64,000 bases of DNA from Thermoplasmata archaeon. Lineage in GTDB: Archaea; Thermoplasmatota; Thermoplasmata; Lutacidiplasmatales; UBA184. The position numbers were made by a program, and so were the translations under genes. Each line of letters begins with the position of its first letter. Position 1 is the stretch's first letter. Shown here in pieces: positions 56,129 to 62,563 of this stretch. The stretch is from contig DAHUYN010000010.1 of the NCBI GenBank assembly GCA_027315165.1, positions 1-64,000 on the forward strand, written 5' to 3'. Below the pieces are notes generated by a model. It saw nothing but the letters and a program-made list of their open reading frames with translations, was not told the DNA's origin and searched no databases.

Positions 56129-56808
56129 AAGCGGGCTCCGAGCAGGCGCGTGATCTCCTCGAGGGTGAGCGGGGCGTTCAGCGACGGGCGGGCGCGGGCC
56201 GTCTCGACGCTCTGGCGCGGCAGGCCCGCCACCGGCGCGGGGACGCCGATGTAGACCTCGAGGCGGTCGAGCGCCTGCTTCCCGCGGGTCTTGAGGTGCG
56301 GCAGCATCCCGCGGACCGTGCGCCGGAAGATCCGGTCGGGGTAGCGGGGAAAGTGCGGCCCGCTGCGGACGGAGCCGCGGGCCCGGTTGGCCGTGTAGAA
56401 GGCGAGGACGTTGCGCCTCGACCCCGTGACAACGCTCTTCTCGGCGTTGACGACGACGATCGACTCGCCGCGGAGGAGCCGGAAGGCGATCGCGCTCGCC
56501 GCGCGGCCGAGGACGAGGCCCGAGACGTCGACGACGGTCCCCTTGGGGGGCTCGGCGATCTTTCGGGGCTTGACGGCGCGCGCCGGGGCCGTCGGGGCGC
56601 TGGCCGGCTTCGCCGCCGGCTTCGCGGCCGGCTTGGCCGTCGCGGGTGGGGCCGTCCCCTCGCCCGAGGGCTTCGGGCGGCGGGCGGGCTTCGGGGCGGT
56701 CGTCGTGGCCGGCGCGCCCGAGGGCCTCGGCGCCGGCTTGGGCCGGGCGGCGGGCGTCGGGGTCGGCGACGACGGGGCGGGCTCGGCGGGAGGGGCCGCG
56801 TCAGGCAA
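56125..56808 (-). CDS. rpl13: Ribosomal protein L13 with an Ala/Pro/Lys-rich N-terminal extension
   Basis: 227 aa. The L13 core begins near residue 88 (TVVDVSGLVLGRAASAIAFR) and is complete, with NAEKSVVTGSRRN and FPRYPDRIFRRTVRGMLP. Before it lies an ~85-residue low-complexity tail of Ala, Pro, Thr and Lys with AAKPAAKPA repeats. There is no ATG or GTG in frame near the usual start; the only credible start is a TTG at 56808 that overlaps the rpl18e stop (TTGCCTGA). So the tail appears to be translated. Codon use is as in the rest of the operon. Confidence 0.9.
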   Translation of the reverse strand: MPDAAPPAEPAPSSPTPTPAARPKPAPRPSGAPATTTAPKPARRPKPSGEGTAPPATAKPAAKPAAKPASAPTAPARAVKPRKIAEPPKGTVVDVSGLVLGRAASAIAFRLLRGESIVVVNAEKSVVTGSRRNVLAFYTANRARGSVRSGPHFPRYPDRIFRRTVRGMLPHLKTRGKQALDRLEVYIGVPAPVAGLPRQSVETARARPSLNAPLTLEEITRLLGARL

Positions 56809-57166
56809 GGAGGCGCACCCCCGTGCCGTCCGGCTTGGCCTTGAGGAGCTCGTGGATCGTGAGCGCGGTCCCGCCGGCGCTGTGGACCTTCGAGCGCGCC
56901 TCTTGAGAGTAGTGGAACGCGGCGACGGTGACCTTCTTCGAGAGAGAGCCCTCGGCCAGGAGCTTGCCGGGGACGACGACGGTCTCGTTCTCGGCGACGA
57001 GCCGCTCGAGATGCCCGACGTTCACCGGCGTGCGCTGGTGGCGCGGGCGGGAGAGCTGCTCGGCGACGTTGGCCCAGATCGGTGCGTCGTGGGCCCGAGC
57101 GGCCCGCTTGAGCTCGAGGAGCGTCCGGACGAGCTCCGGATTCTCCTTGCGGATCGTGCGCAACAT
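56801..57166 (-). CDS. rpl18e: Ribosomal protein L18e
   Basis: 121 aa. Starts MLRTIRKENPELVRTLLELK; RTPVNVGHLERL, VVVPGKLLAEGSLSKKVTVAAF and the glycine-rich GTALTIHELL are characteristic. First gene of the rpl18e-rpl13-rps9-rpoN operon; rpoD, which normally precedes it, is not present. ATG placed by the TATA box about 30 nt upstream. Confidence 0.95.
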   Translation of the reverse strand: MLRTIRKENPELVRTLLELKRAARAHDAPIWANVAEQLSRPRHQRTPVNVGHLERLVAENETVVVPGKLLAEGSLSKKVTVAAFHYSQEARSKVHSAGGTALTIHELLKAKPDGTGVRLLA

Positions 57167-57192
57167 GCGGGAGCGCCTCGACAGGGGTGCCT

Positions 57193-57200
57193 CATATAAG
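57193..57200 (-). promoter_or_regulatory. TATA box of the rpl18e operon
   Basis: CTTATATG on the minus strand, 27-34 nt before the rpl18e ATG. Confidence 0.6.
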
Positions 57201-57285
57201 CGTTGCCCGCCGAGAGGCGGGCTCCGCGCGCCGGTCGCCTCCCGGCGGCGGTGGCGGGCTCGTGCGCTTCCGTTCCCCGACAACG

Positions 57286-57293
57286 GTTAAATA
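57286..57293 (+). promoter_or_regulatory. TATA box of the PRC-barrel gene
   Basis: GTTAAATA, 32-39 nt before the ATG. Confidence 0.6.
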
Positions 57294-57324
57294 GCGAGCG
57301 CCGCCATCGGCGGGCGAGGGCCTC

Positions 57325-57567
57325 ATGCGCAAGTTCCTCACCGAGCTCCGTGGCAAGACCGTGATGACGAACGATGGGCAGATCCTCGGCCTCATCGAGA
57401 ACTTCGTCGTCGATACGACCACCGGGGGCATCGCCCATGTGCTCGTCACGCCGAGCGAGGACGTCGAGCCTCGCCTGTTCCAGACCGACGCCGGCGGCCG
57501 CCTCGTGCTCCCCTTCAAGAGCATGCGGGCCGTCAAGGACGTCGTCGTGATGGAAATTGGGAAGTGA
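57325..57567 (+). CDS. PRC-barrel domain protein
   Basis: 80 aa, one stand-alone PRC-barrel: FLTELRGKTVMTNDGQILG, then ENFVVDTTTGGIAHVLV and a final VLPFKSMRAVKDVVVMEI. Single-domain archaeal members are common and are suspected to act in RNA metabolism, but the role is unproven. Followed by a GT2 gene whose start overlaps the stop by several bases. Confidence 0.9.
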   Translation: MRKFLTELRGKTVMTNDGQILGLIENFVVDTTTGGIAHVLVTPSEDVEPRLFQTDAGGRLVLPFKSMRAVKDVVVMEIGK

Positions 57568-58402
57568 GCCCGCCGGCCCGGCGCTGATCTCGGTCGTCAC
57601 CACCGTCAAGAACGAGGAGCCGAACCTCCCGCGGCTCCTCGACAGCTTAAGCGGCCAGGAGCCGCCGTTCGAGGTCATCGTCGTCGACGCCCTCTCGCGC
57701 GATCGGACCTTCGCGATCGCCGAGGCGTGGGCGAGAGAGCACCCGGGGCTCGGCCGCGCCGTCCGACGCTTCGGCTCCCGCGGGATCGGACGCAACGAGG
57801 GCGCCCGGCTCGCGCGGGGCGACTACCTCGCGTTCGTCGACGGCGACTGCGTCGCCGACTCGCGATGGCTCCACGAGCTTCGGGAGGGGTTCCGCACCTC
57901 CGACGTCGTCGCCGGCGAGACCGTCTCGCTCGGCAAGTCCCAGTACGTCCAGCTCGGCCGTGTCGAGCTGTTCCAGGAGGGGAGCGACGTGACGTTCCCC
58001 TCGTGCAACCTCGGCTACCGCCGGCGCCTGTTCGAGACGCTCGGGGGCTTCGACCCGCGGTTCATCACCGCCGAGGACATCGACCTCAACCTGCGCGCCG
58101 TTCGCGCGGGCGCGCGCCTCCTGGGCCGGCCGACGGCGATCGTCTACCACCAGATGCGGCCGAACGTCGCCCGGTTCCTCGTCCAGGCCTACTGGAACGG
58201 CTACGGACGCAAGCAGCTCACCGAAAAGCACGGGAGCCTGTGGGGGAACTACCGGGTCCGCCGCCTCCTCGAGACGCAGCGCAGCCCGATCGCGATGCTC
58301 CGGCTCCTCGCGGCGCTCGGCGGCTACACGAGCCGCGTCCTCACCGGCAGCGGCCGCCGCCTGTCCGAACCGGTCCCCGTGGCTCTTCCACCGGCCGCGT
58401 AG
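57557..58402 (+). CDS. Glycosyltransferase family 2
   Basis: 281 aa GT-A fold. ISVVTTVKNEEPNLPRLLDSL at the nucleotide-binding start, VDALSRDRTFAIAEA, and FVDGDCVAD with the D-x-D metal site near residue 95; GGFDPRFITAEDIDLNLR carries the ED catalytic pair. No membrane helix. The sugar and acceptor are unknown. The only start that covers the first strand is a TTG overlapping the PRC-barrel stop, implying coupling; no ATG or GTG is available. Confidence 0.85.
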   Translation: MGSEPAGPALISVVTTVKNEEPNLPRLLDSLSGQEPPFEVIVVDALSRDRTFAIAEAWAREHPGLGRAVRRFGSRGIGRNEGARLARGDYLAFVDGDCVADSRWLHELREGFRTSDVVAGETVSLGKSQYVQLGRVELFQEGSDVTFPSCNLGYRRRLFETLGGFDPRFITAEDIDLNLRAVRAGARLLGRPTAIVYHQMRPNVARFLVQAYWNGYGRKQLTEKHGSLWGNYRVRRLLETQRSPIAMLRLLAALGGYTSRVLTGSGRRLSEPVPVALPPAA

Positions 58403-58426
58403 CGGCCGGGCGGGCGGGACGCTCGA

Positions 58427-58786
58427 CTAGCTCGTCTTGAGGAGCTCGGCGACCTTGCCGACCTCGCTCAGGACCTTCGTCGCGTCGGCCGTGTGGTCGA
58501 CGACGGCGACGAGCAGCGCCTTCTTCCCCGAGCCGACGATGATCGTCTTCGAGTCGTTCCCCTCGATGACGATCCGCTCCGGCGGAGCCCGGTTGAGCTC
58601 CGTGTTCGCCGTCGCGGCGGCGCCGAGGATCGTCGCGCACATGATCGCGAAGGTCTCGGTGTAGACGCCCGCGGGCACGTCCGCGTAGAGCACCAGACCG
58701 TCGCGCGAGACCAGCGCCGTTGCGATGCCGCCGATACGGCTCTTGAGGTCCTTGATCACCGCGCCAACGTTCCCTGATGCCATCAT
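58427..58786 (-). CDS. Roadblock/LC7 domain protein
   Basis: 119 aa. NVGAVIKDLKSRIGGIATALVSRDGLVLYADVP is the Roadblock helix-strand start; the second half GNDSKTIIVGSGKKALLVAVVD gives the strands, and a final amphipathic helix ends LLKTS. Archaeal and bacterial Roadblock proteins dimerise and often regulate small GTPases (MglA-like), but no GTPase gene is adjacent. Two ATG codons in tandem at 58786 and 58783. It lies 13 nt after the V4R gene, which shares its operon. Confidence 0.9.
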   Translation of the reverse strand: MMASGNVGAVIKDLKSRIGGIATALVSRDGLVLYADVPAGVYTETFAIMCATILGAAATANTELNRAPPERIVIEGNDSKTIIVGSGKKALLVAVVDHTADATKVLSEVGKVAELLKTS

Positions 58787-58799
58787 TGACCCGGATCCC

Positions 58800-59201
58800 T
58801 CACATCTCCTCGATACGGAAGCGACACTCAGCCTGCCCGACGCTGGCGCACGCCTCTTCGGTACATTTGACGCGCGCCCCCTTAAAACGTTCGTAGAACT
58901 CCCGAAGGATGCCACGCAGCCGGTGGCACGTCGGGATGTCGCTTGGAGCGACCTCGATCGACCCCTTGACGACGACCTCTCCGTCGTGGAACGAGATCTC
59001 CTCGATCCACCCCCGCTCCTTGAGGAGCTGGCCGGCCCGCTCCTGGAAGTGGGCCCGGTCCTTGAGGGCCTCGACGGCCATGTCCGAGCCGATCACGGAG
59101 CCCTCCTTGAAGAAGAGACCGTGGCAGGCATGCGACATCACGCCCTCGTAGAGCTCCTTGATCTTGTGGAGCTCCGACTGGTTGAGCTTGACGTAGCGCA
59201 T
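58800..59201 (-). CDS. V4R domain protein
   Basis: 133 aa. The V4R (4-vinyl reductase) small-molecule-binding module: GLFFKEGSVIGSDMAVEAL, FQERAGQLLKERGWIEEISF, then SIEVAPSDIPTCHRLRGIL and C-terminal cysteines in CTEEACASVGQAECRFRIEE, a pattern proposed to bind metal or a hydrophobic ligand. No DNA-binding domain. Start set at the ATG 26-33 nt after a strong TATA box rather than the GTG at 59216. Confidence 0.85.
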   Translation of the reverse strand: MRYVKLNQSELHKIKELYEGVMSHACHGLFFKEGSVIGSDMAVEALKDRAHFQERAGQLLKERGWIEEISFHDGEVVVKGSIEVAPSDIPTCHRLRGILREFYERFKGARVKCTEEACASVGQAECRFRIEEM

Positions 59202-59226
59202 CGGCACCCGCGCCACCGTCAGTCGG

Positions 59227-59234
59227 GATATATA
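59227..59234 (-). promoter_or_regulatory. TATA box of the V4R-Roadblock operon
   Basis: TATATATC on the minus strand, 26-33 nt before the ATG at 59201. Confidence 0.65.
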
Positions 59235-59271
59235 GGCGTTGGCCCGGAGCGGCGCGCCGGTCGTCGCGGTC

Positions 59272-60051
59272 CTAGCCGACGGGGCCTTCGTCGGAGGAGG
59301 TCGCGGTTGCGTCGACGCCGGGCGGCCGCTCGACGAGCGCCGGGATCTCGGCGAGCGTCCGCACGCGCGGACCCTGGGCCCGCACGCCCGTGACGCCGCG
59401 GTCGACGAGCACGGCGGCGAGCCCCGCGCGGCCGGCGGCGCGCACGTCGCTCCAGAACAGGTCGCCCGCGTAGAGGACCTCGCGGACCCCGAGGCCCAGG
59501 CTCGTCACGGCCGCGCGGAAGCCGGCGGCGGCGGGGGGCCGCGGCCCCCTCGCGTCGCCGGCGGAGACGAGCAGCCCCTCGTCGAGCCCGCTGCGACGGA
59601 GGGCGAGCCGCGCCGTCTCGAGCGGCAGGTCGGAGAGGACCCCGACCTGGAGGCCGCGCTCGCGGAGGGCGCGGAGCGCCGGGGCGGCGTCGGCGAAGCT
59701 CTCGGGATCGTGCGCCGGTCGCAGGAACCGCTCGACGACGGCGTGCTCCTCCTCGGCCGGGAGCGTAAACCCGGCGATCGCGCGCAGCGTCTCCGAGAGC
59801 GAGCGTCGGTACGCCTCGACATCGGGGACCGGGCCGCGCCCGACGAGGCCCAGCCAGCGCTCACGGTCCCAGAGGTGGAGCTGCCGACGGACGGCGGCGC
59901 TCGTGTGTCGCTCCGAGAGGAGCGGGCCTCGAGGACGCCACGCCCACTGCCAGTGGCGGGGCGTCTGCCACGGCACCAGCGTGTCGTCGAGGTCGAGGAG
60001 GACCCCTCGCAGCGGGGCGGGCGCGGCGACGCGCTCGGGCGGACTAGCCAC
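59272..60051 (-). CDS. HAD-superfamily hydrolase
   Basis: 259 aa. Motif I LLDLDDTLVP near residue 18 has both catalytic aspartates (D-L-D-D). Motif II is VGVLSDLP, motif IV YAGDLFWSDVRAAGRAG; the lysine motif III is not conspicuous in GDARGPRPP, which could weaken activity. A helical cap of ~90 residues follows motif I (subfamily IA). Substrate unknown; remote from the other HAD gene in sequence. GTG start overlaps the stop of the coiled-coil gene. Confidence 0.82.
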   Translation of the reverse strand: MASPPERVAAPAPLRGVLLDLDDTLVPWQTPRHWQWAWRPRGPLLSERHTSAAVRRQLHLWDRERWLGLVGRGPVPDVEAYRRSLSETLRAIAGFTLPAEEEHAVVERFLRPAHDPESFADAAPALRALRERGLQVGVLSDLPLETARLALRRSGLDEGLLVSAGDARGPRPPAAAGFRAAVTSLGLGVREVLYAGDLFWSDVRAAGRAGLAAVLVDRGVTGVRAQGPRVRTLAEIPALVERPPGVDATATSSDEGPVG

Positions 60052-60934
60052 GGCCGGTCTTCTGGAGCTCGAGGAGGTCCTCGGTCGAGACCTTCTCGCC
60101 CTTCTTCAGGCGGGCGAGGAAGTCGTCCTCGCGGGGCGGCTCCGCGTCGGCCCACGAGATCGGGGCGCGTCCGCCGCGCGCGGCGTAGAGCAACTTTTCG
60201 AGGTCGCGGACCTCCTCGATCGCCGCGATGTGGGCGCGGTGCGCCTCGTCGGCCTGCGACTTCACCTCGATTAGCTTGGCCTGGACCTCGTCGGCCTGTC
60301 GTCGGAGCTCGTCGACGGCCTCGTAGAGCCCGACCATCGACTCGTGCTCCCGCTGCGCCTCTTCGGCGAGCTGGCCGACGGCGGCGTGGTGGCGCTCGGC
60401 CTCGACGCGCGCGGCGTCGGCGTCGACGATCGCCTTGTCGATCTCGGGGTCCTGGTGCAGCTGCTCGTCCTGCTCGCGGATCTGGGCCTCGAGGCGCTTC
60501 ATCTCCTCGATGAGGCGCTTCTCCTGGTCGCCCGTGAGCGCGGTCGTCATGTGCCGGAACTCGAGCTCGCGAAGCTCCTTTCGAAGGCGCCAGACCGGGA
60601 TCGCGCCGGGGCGCGGGGCCCGGCTCCGCTTGAGCTCGGCGACCTTGTCGGCGGCCTCCTGGAGCTTGTGGTTCCACTCCTCCCGGAGCCGCTTGGCCTC
60701 GCGGACCTGGTCGTTGAGCTCGTCGCGGTGCCGCCGGTGGTCCTGGGCCTCCGCGCTCTTGGCGTGGAGGTCGTCGAGCACCCGGCCCCGCTCCTCGGCG
60801 CGCATCCGCGCCTCCGCGTTCAGCTTGTCGCGGACGCTGCGGTGCTCGTCGGCCCTAAGGTTCGCCTCGGCTCGCTTGCGTTCGAGCTCTTGGATCGCGT
60901 CGGTCACTCGGCTCACCCGTCCCATCGAGGACAC
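60044..60934 (-). CDS. Coiled-coil protein, function unknown
   Basis: 296 aa, almost wholly alpha-helical coiled coil in two blocks (about residues 8-105 and 125-245) separated by a Pro-containing turn (SRAPRPGAIPVWRLRKEL). Charged heptads with many Arg, Glu and Lys. It resembles a family of archaeal coiled-coil proteins of about 300 residues sometimes mislabelled as phosphoserine phosphatases. The C-terminal 40 residues are less helical (ISWADAEPPREDDFLARLKKG). GTG start 26-34 nt after a TATA box, with an ATG at 60925 as alternative. Confidence 0.75.
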   Translation of the reverse strand: MSSMGRVSRVTDAIQELERKRAEANLRADEHRSVRDKLNAEARMRAEERGRVLDDLHAKSAEAQDHRRHRDELNDQVREAKRLREEWNHKLQEAADKVAELKRSRAPRPGAIPVWRLRKELRELEFRHMTTALTGDQEKRLIEEMKRLEAQIREQDEQLHQDPEIDKAIVDADAARVEAERHHAAVGQLAEEAQREHESMVGLYEAVDELRRQADEVQAKLIEVKSQADEAHRAHIAAIEEVRDLEKLLYAARGGRAPISWADAEPPREDDFLARLKKGEKVSTEDLLELQKTGRG

Positions 60935-60959
60935 GGGGGAGGGTTCGACAAAGAGGGGC

Positions 60960-60968
60960 GTTATAAAG
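60960..60968 (-). promoter_or_regulatory. TATA box of the coiled-coil gene
   Basis: CTTTATAAC on the minus strand, 26-34 nt before the GTG. Confidence 0.6.
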
Positions 60969-61046
60969 ACTTCCGGCGGAGGCGCCGCGGCCCATGAGGG
61001 CCGCCGGCGGCCCCGGGTCGCGCTCCGGGTTCAAGTGCGGGGTCAC

Positions 61047-61054
61047 GCTAATAA
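61047..61054 (+). promoter_or_regulatory. TATA box of herA
   Basis: GCTAATAA, 25-32 nt before the GTG at 61079. Confidence 0.55.
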
Positions 61055-61078
61055 GCGACGCCCCCGCTCGAACCCGCC

Positions 61079-62530
61079 GTGGATGAGGTCGGCCGCATCT
61101 ATGGCGACGTCGGCCTCGGGGCCTTCCAGGTCGCGCTGACGACGCCGGTCGAGCGCGGCGACTACCTCTGCGTCGAGGACGAGCTCCACGGCCGCGTCCT
61201 CTGCCAGCTCGACGATCTGCGGCGGAAGAGCGACCTCGATCTCGCGCGCGCCGACGAGCTCGTCAAGGGCGCGGTGACGCCGATCCACGAGAACCTTCTC
61301 GGGATCGCCCGCATCATCGGCTACCGCGAGAAGGACGGCCCGGTCAAGCTCCCGACGATCCCGTTCCGCCCGGGCGCGCACGTCTTCCTCGCCGAGGAGC
61401 CCCTCATCGCCGACGTCCTCGGCCTCAAGCACCGGGGGAACACGGGCGCCTACGTCGGCCTGCTCCGCAACCACTCGCTCCGCATCGAGCTCGACATCAA
61501 CCAGCTCGTGCAACGCCACGTGAGCGTCCTCGCGAAGACGGGCGGCGGGAAGAGCTACCTGCTCGGCGTGCTCATCGAAGAGCTGCTCCGGCACAAGGTC
61601 ACCTGCGTCATCATCGACCCGCACGGCGAGTACCACTCGCTCGCGGAGCCGGCGCCGAAGAACGGCGTGCACGCGAAGTTCGGCGTCGAGACCCAGGGGT
61701 TCGGCAAGCAGCTGCTCGAGTTCTCTCCCGACCCGACGCTCAACCCGACGGCCAAGCCGCTCACCTTCTCGCTGCACCACATCGACCCGCGCGAGCTCCT
61801 CGTGTTCATGGGGCTCATGAACGTGAAGCAGTACCTCGCGCCCCTCAAGGCGATCGTCGAGGAGGTCGCGTCGGTGAGCCCCGACTACACGGTCAAGGAC
61901 CTCGAGCGCGCCGCCGAGCGCGGCGAGGGGGCCGTCTCCGAGGTCCTCGCCGAGCGCCTCGCCTACGTCGAGCAGACCAAGCTCCTCGGGCCGAAGGGGA
62001 CGAGCCTCAACGAGCTCGTCGTCAAGGGCTCGGCGACCCTGATCAACCTGCGCGGCGTCGCGCCCGACGTCGCCGAGCTCGTCGTCGCGAGGATCGCCGC
62101 GACGCTCTTCGACAACCGCAAGAAGGGGAAGATCCCGCCGCTGTTCCTCGTCATCGAGGAGGCCCACAACTTCGCCCCGCAGCAGGGGACCGCCGCCTGC
62201 TCGCGCATCCTCAAGAACATCGCGAGCGAGGGGCGCAAGTTCGGCCTCGGCCTCTGCGCCGTGACGCAGCGGGCGGCGCGCATCGACAAGAGCGTGCTCT
62301 CGCAGTGCAACACGCAGCTGATCCTCCAGGTGACCAACCCCCTCGACCTCAAGGCCATCGCCCAATCGATCGAGGGGCTCACCGCCGGCATGACCGAGAT
62401 GATCCAGTCGCTCCCCGTCGGCGTCGCGCTCATCACCGGCGGCGGCTACCACACACCCTTGTTCTGCGAGGTGCGTCCTCGCGCGAGCCGCCACGGCGGC
62501 GAGTCGGTCCCCGTCGTCGAGAACAACTGA
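61079..62530 (+). CDS. herA: HerA-like DNA-translocating ATPase
   Basis: 483 aa. N-terminal HAS barrel (1-~100), P-loop AKTGGGKSYLLGVLIEELL near residue 152, DPHGEYHSLAE, Walker B LFLVIEEAHNFAPQQ near 355 and the arginine-finger region ASEGRKFGLGLCAVTQRAARID. Hexameric HerA pumps DNA and works with nuclease NurA and the Mre11-Rad50 complex in resection. None of these partners is encoded next to it here, which is unusual. GTG start fits the TATA box. Confidence 0.93.
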   Translation: MDEVGRIYGDVGLGAFQVALTTPVERGDYLCVEDELHGRVLCQLDDLRRKSDLDLARADELVKGAVTPIHENLLGIARIIGYREKDGPVKLPTIPFRPGAHVFLAEEPLIADVLGLKHRGNTGAYVGLLRNHSLRIELDINQLVQRHVSVLAKTGGGKSYLLGVLIEELLRHKVTCVIIDPHGEYHSLAEPAPKNGVHAKFGVETQGFGKQLLEFSPDPTLNPTAKPLTFSLHHIDPRELLVFMGLMNVKQYLAPLKAIVEEVASVSPDYTVKDLERAAERGEGAVSEVLAERLAYVEQTKLLGPKGTSLNELVVKGSATLINLRGVAPDVAELVVARIAATLFDNRKKGKIPPLFLVIEEAHNFAPQQGTAACSRILKNIASEGRKFGLGLCAVTQRAARIDKSVLSQCNTQLILQVTNPLDLKAIAQSIEGLTAGMTEMIQSLPVGVALITGGGYHTPLFCEVRPRASRHGGESVPVVENN

Positions 62531-62563
62531 GCCGGGGAGCTCCCGGGGCGGGCGGCCGTCGCG

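Noticed and set aside
56560..56660. Tandem repeat array in rpl13 DNA as a CRISPR or minisatellite
   Set aside because: The repeats encode AAKPA-like units in frame inside the L13 extension and lack spacer structure.
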